Below, piece by piece: positions 1-6,035 of a DNA stretch of 6,035 nucleotides. How positions within the stretch are numbered: position 1 is the first letter of the stretch; every line of letters begins with the position of its first letter. Source of the stretch: JAZGDL01 sp036477795 (GTDB lineage Bacteria; Planctomycetota; Phycisphaerae; UBA1845); assembly GCA_036477795.1 (NCBI GenBank), contig JAZGDL010000419.1, forward strand, positions 1-6,035, in the 5' to 3' direction. The position numbers were made by a program, and so were the translations under genes. A model generated the notes under the pieces. That model saw nothing but the letters and a program-made list of their open reading frames with translations. It was not told the DNA's origin and searched no databases.

Positions 1-2
1 AA

Positions 3-1337
3 CTTTCGGTCCAGAGAGAACGGGCTGTTCTGGTCAAGGTGCTGGCCGGCAAGCCGAACAGCGACAGTTACGACCCGCTGGCGGAGCTTCGATTGTTGGC
101 TAAGGCGGCTGGGGCGATCGTGGTGGACGGTTTGACCCAACGGCTGAACCGCGTCAACCCCAAGACTTACATCGGCAAGGGCAAGACCGCAGAACTCGGT
201 GAGCGGGTGCGGGCCGGCGGTGCCAACCTGATCATCTTTGACAACGACCTCTCGCCGGCTCAGATTCGCGAGCTGGAGCGGCAGGTAGAGTGCAAGATTC
301 TGGATCGCAGCGAGTTGATACTCGATATCTTCGCCTCGCGGGCTCGAACTCACGAAGCCAAGCTGCAGGTCGAGCTGGCTCAACTGGAGTACACCGCTCC
401 GCGTTTGCGAGGCATGTGGACGCACCTGGAGCGGATCGCCGGTGCGGGCGGCGGATCGGCGGTGGGGGCGGTGGGCGGCATTGGAACCCGCGGCCCCGGA
501 GAGAAGCAGATCGAGATCGATCGGCGTATCGTGCGCGACCGTGTCGCCGCCCTGCGCCGGGAGCTGTCGCACATCGAGCGGCGCAAGATTCAAACGGTCC
601 GTTCGCGGTCCGACTGTTTCACCGTCTCACTGGTGGGGTACACCAACTCCGGCAAATCGACGCTTCTGAACGCTCTGACCGACGCCGGCGCATATACTGC
701 CGACAAGCTCTTCGCCACACTGGACACCAAGACGGTACGCTGGGAGATCGATGAGTGCTGCACGGTGCTGCTCAGCGACACGGTTGGATTTGTGCGCGAC
801 CTGCCCCACCGCCTGGTGGCGTCGTTCCGGGCCACCCTGGAAGAGGCCATGCACGCCAACCTTCTTCTGCACGTGATCGATGCCTCGAATCCGCGGGCCG
901 CCCAGCAGGTGGCCGCCGTTGGGGAGCTACTCGACGAACTGGGATGCACCGACGTACCCACGGTGGCGCTGTTGAACAAGATCGATGCCGTACAGGATGA
1001 AGCCGACGTCCGTCTGGTTGAATCCTTCTTCGACCAGGCCTACCGCATCAGCGCCCTTACCGGAGAAGGCCTCGATCAGGTCGTTGATGCCGTGCGGCGG
1101 GCGGCGTCTTCGAACGCGCTGGCGGTGACGCTGCGCATGCCGGCGGGCGATGGGCGGGCCCTGGCGGCAGTCGACAACGACGCCCGAGTGCTGGACCGTC
1201 GCTACGTGCAGGACGTCGTGGAGCTGGATGTAGTGATCGACCGGCGGCACCTCGACCGGCTCCTCGGGCAGCATGACACCCTGGAAGTCGTCTCCACCAA
1301 CGGGCCATCCCAAGCCGCGGCAGAGACGGACGCGTAG
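3..1337 (+). CDS. hflX: GTPase HflX, 5'-truncated by the window edge
   Basis: HflX is a cytoplasmic ribosome-associated GTPase that binds 50S subunits and splits stalled or hibernating 70S ribosomes under stress (family knowledge). The frame is open to the left edge. The codons before the GTG at 39 read LSVQRERAVLVK, the usual first strand of the HflX N-terminal domain, so that GTG is internal and the real start lies outside the window. Visible in order: the N-terminal domain with TYIGKGK (about 162-182) and LILDIFASRA; a glycine-rich stretch leading into GGIGTRGPGEKQ (about 474-509); then the G domain. That domain has P-loop GYTNSGKST (636-662), switch-I segment LFATLDTKT, G3 DTVGF (777-791), G4 NKID (975-986) and G5 SAL (1050-1058). 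A C-terminal domain follows. All nucleotide-binding motifs are intact, so it should be active. The metallopeptidase gene starts 4 bases after the stop, suggesting co-transcription. Confidence 0.95.
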   Translation, partial: LSVQRERAVLVKVLAGKPNSDSYDPLAELRLLAKAAGAIVVDGLTQRLNRVNPKTYIGKGKTAELGERVRAGGANLIIFDNDLSPAQIRELERQVECKILDRSELILDIFASRARTHEAKLQVELAQLEYTAPRLRGMWTHLERIAGAGGGSAVGAVGGIGTRGPGEKQIEIDRRIVRDRVAALRRELSHIERRKIQTVRSRSDCFTVSLVGYTNSGKSTLLNALTDAGAYTADKLFATLDTKTVRWEIDECCTVLLSDTVGFVRDLPHRLVASFRATLEEAMHANLLLHVIDASNPRAAQQVAAVGELLDELGCTDVPTVALLNKIDAVQDEADVRLVESFFDQAYRISALTGEGLDQVVDAVRRAASSNALAVTLRMPAGDGRALAAVDNDARVLDRRYVQDVVELDVVIDRRHLDRLLGQHDTLEVVSTNGPSQAAAETDA

Positions 1338-1341
1338 GTTC

Positions 1342-2730
1342 ATGACGCACGCACGCATCCGCCGTCATCTCGCCTGCTGTATGATGCCGGCGGCGGCGAT
1401 GTGCGCCTTACCAGCCGCCGTGTGGTCGTCCGATGCTGCGGTCGATCAGGGCGGGCCTGTCGTACACGTGAAGCTCATCACCGGCCAGGAGGTTTCCGGA
1501 ACGCTGCGCCGGGTGGCTGAGCAGTCGGTGGTGTTGGACTGCGACGGGTTTCCCTGCGCGTTCTGCTACAACCGGATGTTGGGCGACAGCGCCTATCGAA
1601 CCAGGCGGGAGGCGCTCGCGTGGCAGCGGGGGGGGCATGACCGGCTAACCGCGTCGGACTGCTTCGGGCTGGGGCTGTTCGCCTTGCGTCACGGTCGTTA
1701 CGCGATTGCCCGCCGGGACCTGGCCCGTGCCGGGCGGCGCGATCCACAGTACCGGGAGCCGGGCCGGCGGGCCCTGTCTGATTTCCGTGTCAGCAGGCGT
1801 TTGGGACAGCCGATAAGCAAGCCGGACGGCACCGCAGTCGCCGCGCCCCAAGTGAATGAAGACAACGCTGCTGCCATCGGCTTTGCCGCCCCGCCGGACG
1901 TCCCTGACAGCAACACGGAGCAAACCGATCCATCACGCCGGGCCCGGATCATCGAAGGGTACAAGGACGTCGGCCGACGGATCCGCGAACGCATCGGCAG
2001 AGACCTGGTGCTGCTGGAGACGCCGCACTTTCTGATCTGGACGGACTGGTCACGGTCGGAGCATGCCGATCTGCGCCGATGGTGCGAGGATATGTATGCG
2101 GCGCTTGCACAGCAGTTCCGTTTGTCGACCGACGGGTGCGTGTTCGCGGGCAAATGTCCGCTCTTTGCCCTGCGCTCGCGGAAGCGATTCCAGGCGGTGG
2201 CGCAGTTGTTGGACGGGTATGAGGCCGGCGGTGCGTTGGGATACACCAGTTCGGATACCAATGGTCATGTGCACGTGGTGATCTATCGCCACGGCGGATC
2301 GCCGGCGGCCCGTGACGCGTTCGCTTCAACGCTGGTGCACGAAGGCACCCATGCGTTCTTGCACCGCTATCGCAGCACGCGGCATATACCGTCATGGATC
2401 AACGAAGGACTGGCTGACTTTGTGGCCCAGTCGGTCCTGGGCGATCAATGCCCCAACCAGGATGCGGCCAATGCCGTCGCGGCGGAAATCGTCGCCGGAG
2501 ACCACAGCATAGCGCCGCTATTCGCCAGTGACGGGGCGCTTGATGCCCGGTACTATCCGGTCGCCCACAGCCTGGTGTCTTTCCTGATTGAGCGGGAGCC
2601 GGCGGCGCTTATTAGGGTGATCGACGATCTCAAGGATGGCGCGCCGGTGGCAGAGGCGCTCATGAGTCGCTACCATCTGACGCTACAGGGTTTGGAGCAG
2701 GCCTGGCGCAAGGCCCATGGGCAACCCTGA
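1342..2730 (+). CDS. secreted gluzincin-type metallopeptidase (DUF1570 / peptidase MA-like)
   Basis: Predicted exported zinc protease of 462 residues; substrate unknown. I chose the ATG at 1342 because it gives a good signal peptide (MTHARIRRH, a hydrophobic Ala/Met/Cys-rich core, likely cleavage near AVWS-SDA, about residue 29). It also starts 4 bases after hflX. An in-frame ATG at 1273 would overlap hflX by 65 bases and put a charged, proline-rich 23-residue tail before the signal peptide. Mature protein: a short beta-rich segment with LITGQEVSGTL (about 40-69), cysteines C67, C72 and C75, a TPR-like helical pair (about 103-136), a variable linker, then a catalytic region beginning near PHFLIWTD (H229). 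The zinc motif is HEGTH (H333, E334, H337), with the third ligand probably E355 in WINEGLADF, 18 residues after H337. That is gluzincin spacing. All expected catalytic residues are present. The exact family name is inferred from memory of motifs; the metalloprotease call is firmer. Confidence 0.82.
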   Translation: MTHARIRRHLACCMMPAAAMCALPAAVWSSDAAVDQGGPVVHVKLITGQEVSGTLRRVAEQSVVLDCDGFPCAFCYNRMLGDSAYRTRREALAWQRGGHDRLTASDCFGLGLFALRHGRYAIARRDLARAGRRDPQYREPGRRALSDFRVSRRLGQPISKPDGTAVAAPQVNEDNAAAIGFAAPPDVPDSNTEQTDPSRRARIIEGYKDVGRRIRERIGRDLVLLETPHFLIWTDWSRSEHADLRRWCEDMYAALAQQFRLSTDGCVFAGKCPLFALRSRKRFQAVAQLLDGYEAGGALGYTSSDTNGHVHVVIYRHGGSPAARDAFASTLVHEGTHAFLHRYRSTRHIPSWINEGLADFVAQSVLGDQCPNQDAANAVAAEIVAGDHSIAPLFASDGALDARYYPVAHSLVSFLIEREPAALIRVIDDLKDGAPVAEALMSRYHLTLQGLEQAWRKAHGQP

Positions 2731-2763
2731 CCCCTTCGGTGAACCGCCGTCCCGTCAGCCGGT

Positions 2764-2833
2764 AGGGTCCGCCATGCGGACCACGAACGCGAGACTGGTG
2801 GGCGGCCACGGGGTGGTCCGCACGGCGGACCCT
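2764..2833. repeat. long near-perfect palindrome between peptidase and flippase-like genes
   Basis: Arms 2764-2784 and 2813-2833 (21 nt each) are reverse complements except at one position (A2774 opposite C2823). The loop is 28 nt, with a small GTGG/CCAC hairpin inside it. In a - strand transcript the odd position becomes a G-U pair, so the stem would be fully paired. In a + strand transcript it is A-C, but outer G-U/G-C pairs (2761-2763 with 2834-2836) can extend the stem. Each arm also folds on itself, GGTCCGC-N3-GCGGACC at 2766-2782 and 2815-2831, so two small hairpins are an alternative to one long one. No T-run follows, so it is not a standard intrinsic terminator. It fills most of the 122-base gap. 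It may be a REP-like or MITE-like dispersed element, or an mRNA-stabilising structure; copy number cannot be judged here. Confidence 0.85.
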
Positions 2834-2852
2834 GCTACGCTGATAGCTTCCT

Positions 2853-3971
2853 GTGAACCGGAAAGCGAGGAAATGGTGCTCGGCGGGCCTGCGGTTGACG
2901 GTGTGCACCGTTGCCCTGGTTTGGGTGCTTCATAATGTCACCTATTACGACTACGTCACGCTGACCGACGGCGTGACGCTCCGCGCCGTAGACATCCGGG
3001 ACGACGCCATCACGGTTGTCACCAAGGACGGCAGCCAACAGATCATCGCCTGCGCCGACGGCAGTTGCCGGCGGGACGACGGGCTCGCTATTCAGTACGG
3101 CCTGAAGACTACCTGGGACGGCGCCAACAAGTCCCTACTGCTGCTGTGCCTGACCATCTTCGCGCCGGTCACCCTGGTTCAGTCGTTGCGGTTTCAGCTT
3201 CTGCTGCGGGCCCAGGACATTCGCCTGTCCTACTGGGAGAGCGCCAAGCTTTGCTACGCCGGCAACTTCTTGAACTTTGTGACGGCGTTGGGCAGCACCG
3301 GGGGGGACGCGTTCAAGATGTACTACGTCTCGCTGCATACCGAGCGCAAGACGGAGGCGGTGACCACGGTGGTTCTGGACCGCATCGTGGGTTTGTCCGG
3401 GCTCTTGCTGCTGGTGGCCTGCGTGCTTCTGGTCCGCGCTGGTGACAGCAAGCTGGCCATGCTGGGCTATGGGGTCGGCGGCCTGGCGGCCGGAGGTTTG
3501 CTGTGTGGTATCGTGCTTTTCTCGCAGCGCGTTCGTCGATTGATTCTACCCAAAGGCGCGCTTTCCAAACTGCCTTTCGCAGACCAGTTGCGACGGGCCG
3601 AGTCCGCAACGCGGCGCCTGGCCAGCCACAAAGTGCTGCTTTGGAGTGGGCTGGGCTGCACGTTAGTACTGCAGGTGATCGCCATGACGTCATTCGTGTT
3701 CGCCGCCTTGGCTCTGGGGATGCGCGGCGACGCAGCCGCCCTATGGGATTACTACGCTTACCTGGCCGGTGGAATGGTGGTGGCTGCCGTGCCGATATCC
3801 TTTCAGGGGCTGGGCACCATGGAGGCGTTTTATAAGCACGCTTTCCTGGACACCCACGGCACACTCTCAGCCATCCTGTGCCTGGCAATGGTAGTGCGCG
3901 CTGTGGGGCTTTTCTGGGCCCTGCCGGGCGTGATTGTCACCATGACCGGAACCCTGGAAACTAGAGAATAG
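2853..3971 (+). CDS. LPG-synthase-TM / UPF0104 family membrane protein (flippase-like)
   Basis: Polytopic inner-membrane protein of 372 residues. The family includes the membrane part of MprF and archaeal AglD and is associated with moving or modifying lipids and lipid-linked sugars; the substrate here is unknown. The GTG at 2853 is chosen because an in-frame TAG lies at 2844-2846 and no other start fits between them. TM1 is about residues 13-27. Residues 30-92 are an extra non-membrane, beta-rich segment (VTLTDGVTLRAVDI, C67, C72). About seven more TM segments follow, near 94-115, 133-147, 178-198, 203-224, 263-288, 293-315 and 340-366. Family motifs visible: GNFLNF (137-142), GSTGGD (147-152), VVLDRIVG around D176-R177, and PISFQGLGTMEAFY (314-327). 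It has no C-terminal lysyltransferase domain, so it is not a complete MprF. A perfect inverted repeat spans its stop codon. Confidence 0.87.
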   Translation: MNRKARKWCSAGLRLTVCTVALVWVLHNVTYYDYVTLTDGVTLRAVDIRDDAITVVTKDGSQQIIACADGSCRRDDGLAIQYGLKTTWDGANKSLLLLCLTIFAPVTLVQSLRFQLLLRAQDIRLSYWESAKLCYAGNFLNFVTALGSTGGDAFKMYYVSLHTERKTEAVTTVVLDRIVGLSGLLLLVACVLLVRAGDSKLAMLGYGVGGLAAGGLLCGIVLFSQRVRRLILPKGALSKLPFADQLRRAESATRRLASHKVLLWSGLGCTLVLQVIAMTSFVFAALALGMRGDAAALWDYYAYLAGGMVVAAVPISFQGLGTMEAFYKHAFLDTHGTLSAILCLAMVVRAVGLFWALPGVIVTMTGTLETRE

Positions 3972-3990
3972 CGTTACCTCTAGTTTCCAG
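3954..3990. repeat. perfect 13-bp inverted repeat across the flippase-like gene's stop codon
   Basis: CTGGAAACTAGAG (3954-3966) and CTCTAGTTTCCAG (3978-3990) are exact reverse complements separated by an 11-base loop that contains the TAG stop (3969-3971). The left arm encodes the last residues of the upstream protein. It would form a strong stem-loop in either strand's RNA. No T-tract follows on the + strand, so a rho-independent terminator is unlikely. A 3'-end stabilising hairpin, a dispersed palindrome or a protein-binding site are all possible. The following 41 bases up to the next gene hold nothing else I recognise. Confidence 0.8.
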
Positions 3991-4031
3991 ACGTTGCGGG
4001 CGAGCGGCAAACACCTGATAATGTTCCGACT

Positions 4032-4553
4032 GTGCTAAGCTACGAACTCATTGATACCAGTTGGGGCCCGTTCGTCGTTGTTTCGACAGGTCTTGGTCTT
4101 AAAGCCAGTTTGCTGCCCGGGGAGTGGGATGAGCCCATCGAAGCCGTGATCGCCCGCCGTTGGCCCGGCGCCCGCAAGGCCCGCCACGTACCTGCTGAAC
4201 TGCGCAAGGCAGTTCGTTCTTACTTTCGCGGGAAGACAATCGGCTTTAACGTCCCGCTGGACCTTTCCGCGCTGACCGAGTTCCGACAACGGGTCACCGA
4301 AGCCGCCCGGCGAATCCCTTATGGACGCACCGCCAGCTATACCGATCTAGCCCGAGCAGCCGGCCATCCTCGAGCGTCCCGCGCAGCCGGCAGCACCATG
4401 GCCTGCAATCCGCTTCCGCTGTTTGTGCCGTGCCACCGCGTGTTGCGGTCGGACGGCTCATTGGGCGGGTTCTCGGCCCCCGACGGGTCCGACGGATTGG
4501 CCATGAAGCGACGGCTCCTGGCCCTTGAAGGAATCGGGGAGGGGCCTGCATAA
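4032..4553 (+). CDS. ogt: methylated-DNA--[protein]-cysteine S-methyltransferase (O6-alkylguanine-DNA alkyltransferase, Ogt-type)
   Basis: Suicide DNA-repair enzyme that transfers the alkyl group from O6-alkylguanine (and O4-alkylthymine) to its own cysteine. At 173 residues it has the usual length of a stand-alone Ogt/MGMT and lacks the Ada regulatory N-terminal domain. A short N-terminal domain (about 1-85) is followed by the DNA-binding and active-site domain: IPYGRTASYTDLA (95-107), the recognition-helix Arg in SRAAG (R117), the Asn-hinge NP (N126-P127), then VPCHRV with acceptor C134 and H135. LGGFSAPDG and MKRRLLALE close the fold. All key residues are present, so it should be functional. 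It starts with GTG and no clear ribosome-binding site. The nearest upstream ATG (4021) is out of frame. Its TAA stop coincides with the edge of a palindromic element. Confidence 0.95.
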   Translation: MLSYELIDTSWGPFVVVSTGLGLKASLLPGEWDEPIEAVIARRWPGARKARHVPAELRKAVRSYFRGKTIGFNVPLDLSALTEFRQRVTEAARRIPYGRTASYTDLARAAGHPRASRAAGSTMACNPLPLFVPCHRVLRSDGSLGGFSAPDGSDGLAMKRRLLALEGIGEGPA

Positions 4554-4663
4554 GGGACTCTAACAAAACGGGAAGAAATCAGAGACGCGCCCGTAAGGAA
4601 GCGGGCGGTGCGCCACGATTCTCCCGCTTCCTGACGGGCGCGTCTCGGTTTTGTTAGAGTCCC
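4554..4663. repeat. 110-bp palindromic MITE-like element flanked by TAA repeats; possible bidirectional terminator
   Basis: The outer arms GGGACTCTAACAAAAC (4554-4569) and GTTTTGTTAGAGTCCC (4648-4663) match perfectly. The flanking A4553-T4664 pair extends the stem to 17 bp. Inside, GAGACGCGCCCGT (4582-4594) pairs with 4634-4646. After one A-G mismatch, AGGAAGCGGG (4596-4605) pairs with 4623-4632, around a 17-nt loop. The left arm carries 12 unpaired bases (4570-4581) opposite one on the right. TAA occurs immediately on both sides (4551-4553 and 4664-4666), as expected for a 3-bp target-site duplication. It encodes no transposase, so a non-autonomous MITE-like element is the best guess. In both orientations the GC-rich inner stem is followed by a TTTTGTT stretch, so it may also terminate transcription. 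The 40 bases after it (4664-4704) show no convincing promoter. Confidence 0.8.
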
Positions 4664-4704
4664 TAAGAGAGGCGAGCGCTGTCAACGGCGAATCGCACAT
4701 CCCT

Positions 4705-6035
4705 TTGATCGGCGACCACCAATCATCGGACCGCGGCGGGGCAGGGGTTCTCATAGGGGTCATCATCGCAGCCGTCGTGGTGGCCTACATCCCCGCGCTG
4801 CTGGGCGGTTTTGTCTGGGACGATAACGCCTACGTCACCGAGAACCGGACGCTCGAAAGCCTGAGCGGCCTATGGCGTATCTGGTTCGAGTTCGGGGCTA
4901 CGCCGCAATACTACCCGCTGGTGCACACCACTTTTTGGATCGAGCGCCATCTCTGGGGCTTGCATCCTTTCGGCTACCACACGGTCAACGTCCTCTTGCA
5001 TGCCTTCAACGCTGTCCTGGTTTTCGCCGTACTGCGCCGATTGAACGTACGTGGGGCTTGGGTGGCGGCGATGATCTTCGCCCTGCATCCGGTGCACGTG
5101 GAATCGGTGGCCTGGATCACCGAACGCAAGAACGTTCTTTCCGGAGCGTTCTATCTGTCAGCCATGTTGGCGTATCTGCGTTATGTGGAGTTGGATCATG
5201 CGGCGGGTGAGGCTTCGCGGCGGCGGCGGTGCTACGTTGCGGCGCTGGTCCTTTTTGTGTGTGCTTTGTTGAGCAAGACGGTCACCGCCTCGCTGCCCGC
5301 TGCCATACTGCTGATCTTGTGGTGGAAGCGGGGGCGGCTGCGCGGGCGTGATCTGCAACCGCTGATACCGATGTTCATCGCGGGGGCCATCCTTGGCCTG
5401 GTGACCGTCTGGATGGAATTGTACAACCTGCGCGGCACCGGGCGCGGGGCCCAAGGCCCGGAATGGGATCTATCGTGGGTCGAGCGCTGCCTGGTCGCCG
5501 GGCGGGCATTCTGGTTCTATGTGGGCAAGCTGGTTTGGCCGACCGGGTTGACGTTTGTTTATCCCCGGTGGCCCATCGATGCGGGCGTCTGGTGGCAGTA
5601 TCTATATCCTCTCGCGGCTGTGGTTGTTGTGGGCCTGCTGTGGAGTCGGCGGGGGCGGATCGGACGAGCCCCCGTCGCCGCGACGCTCTTTTTCGCAGGA
5701 ACGCTCACGCCCGCTCTGGGGTTCTTCAACGTATACCCGTTTCGTTATTCGTTTGTGGCCGACCACTTTCTGTACCTGGGCAGCCTTGGCTTGATCGTGT
5801 TGTTCGCAGCCGCGGTCACCGCTCTGGTGGAGCGTATGACGGAGCATCTGCGATCAGCCAGGCATGGTCTGGCGGCGGCGCTGTTCACCATTCTGGCGGT
5901 TATGGTTTGGAATGAGAGTCACAAGTACGAAGACCTGGAAGCCCTTTGGCTCGACACCCTGGCCAAGAATCCGGAATGCTGGATGGCCCACAACAACCTG
6001 GGCAACGTGTACGCCCGGGAGGGGCGGCTGGAGGA
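4705..6035 (+). CDS. TMTC-like GT-C glycosyltransferase with TPR repeats, 3'-truncated
   Basis: Integral membrane protein resembling the bacterial relatives of TMTC / protein O-mannosyltransferases: a GT-C membrane domain followed by tetratricopeptide repeats. GT-C enzymes transfer sugar from a lipid-phosphate donor on the outer face of the membrane; donor and acceptor here are unknown. The frame is open from 4597 to the window edge (stop TAA at 4594-4596). It shows TM1 (about 4750-4812), GFVWDDNAYVTEN with the DD pair at 4819-4824 (typical catalytic acidic pair of the first outer loop), YYPLVHTTFWIE, then ALHPVHVESVAWITERKN (5083-5133), several further TM segments, and TLTPALGFFNVYPFRYSFVADHFLYL (about 5701-5781) in two family-typical pieces. 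From about 5944 it reads LWLDTLAKNPECWMAHNNLG, the beginning of the first TPR. The start is uncertain. TTG 4705 gives a 16-residue leader before TM1; TTG 4651 lies inside the palindromic element, and GTG 4777/4780 would cut into TM1. There is no ATG until 5071. Confidence 0.85.
   Translation, partial: MIGDHQSSDRGGAGVLIGVIIAAVVVAYIPALLGGFVWDDNAYVTENRTLESLSGLWRIWFEFGATPQYYPLVHTTFWIERHLWGLHPFGYHTVNVLLHAFNAVLVFAVLRRLNVRGAWVAAMIFALHPVHVESVAWITERKNVLSGAFYLSAMLAYLRYVELDHAAGEASRRRRCYVAALVLFVCALLSKTVTASLPAAILLILWWKRGRLRGRDLQPLIPMFIAGAILGLVTVWMELYNLRGTGRGAQGPEWDLSWVERCLVAGRAFWFYVGKLVWPTGLTFVYPRWPIDAGVWWQYLYPLAAVVVVGLLWSRRGRIGRAPVAATLFFAGTLTPALGFFNVYPFRYSFVADHFLYLGSLGLIVLFAAAVTALVERMTEHLRSARHGLAAALFTILAVMVWNESHKYEDLEALWLDTLAKNPECWMAHNNLGNVYAREGRLE

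Noticed and set aside
39..41. GTG at 39 as the hflX start codon.
   Set aside because: The frame is open to the left edge and the upstream residues (QRERAVLVK) match the normal HflX N-terminal strand, so the gene begins outside the window.
1273..1341. An ATG at 1273 as the start of the metallopeptidase.
   Set aside because: It would overlap hflX by 65 bases and place a charged, proline-rich tail before an otherwise good signal peptide that begins at 1342.
1628..1635. An eight-G run in the peptidase gene (and a seven-G run at 3300-3306 in the flippase-like gene) as phase-variation switches.
   Set aside because: The reading frames and family motifs are intact on both sides. Runs of this length are common in GC-rich genes, and nothing else suggests switching.
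4648..4690. A possible outward promoter in the right arm (TTGTTA as a -35 box).
   Set aside because: No matching -10 box appears at the proper distance, and the TTGTTA is fixed by the inverted repeat.
4560..4766. A 68-codon open frame on the - strand across the palindromic element and the start of the glycosyltransferase gene.
   Set aside because: Its product shows no recognisable motif, much of it is inverted-repeat sequence, and it opposes the well-supported + strand gene.
5463..5915. A 150-codon + strand frame, and a 112-codon one at 4872-5210, as separate genes.
   Set aside because: They are out of frame with the glycosyltransferase and lack family motifs. The frame starting near 4705 carries all the recognisable motifs through this region.

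Overview
The window looks like ordinary chromosomal DNA from a GC-rich bacterium. All five genes lie on the + strand, tightly packed. A planctomycete-type lineage (Planctomycetota, perhaps Phycisphaerae-like) fits best. The reasons are a secreted DUF1570-like HExxH protease, an LPG-synthase-TM flippase-like protein with a small extra domain after TM1, a TMTC-like GT-C glycosyltransferase running into TPR repeats, GTG/TTG starts, and no clear Shine-Dalgarno sequences. This placement is inference from gene content; no marker gene proves it.

Layout. 3-1337 is the GTPase HflX, whose true start lies left of the window. 1342-2730 is a secreted gluzincin-type metallopeptidase, four bases downstream and probably co-transcribed. 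2731-2852 is intergenic and holds a long, nearly perfect palindrome (2764-2833). 2853-3971 is a polytopic membrane protein of the lysylphosphatidylglycerol-synthase-TM / UPF0104 family. A perfect 13-bp inverted repeat (3954-3990) straddles its stop codon. 4032-4553 is an Ogt-type O6-alkylguanine-DNA alkyltransferase. Directly on its stop codon sits a 110-bp palindromic, MITE-like element (about 4554-4663) flanked by TAA on both sides. From about 4705 to the right edge an uninterrupted frame encodes a TMTC-like GT-C glycosyltransferase that is entering its TPR region when the window ends. It has no stop inside the window and no ATG near its start, so simple ORF calling would miss it.

The genes do not form one obvious pathway. 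HflX (ribosome rescue) and Ogt (DNA alkylation repair) are stress and housekeeping functions. The flippase-like protein and the GT-C enzyme are both envelope proteins and could serve lipid-linked sugar or envelope modification, but nothing in the sequence ties them to the same substrate. I found no CRISPR array, tRNA, rRNA, phage or defence module, and I do not think the window holds a new multi-gene system. The most interesting material is the three palindromic elements, one at each of the last three gene boundaries.
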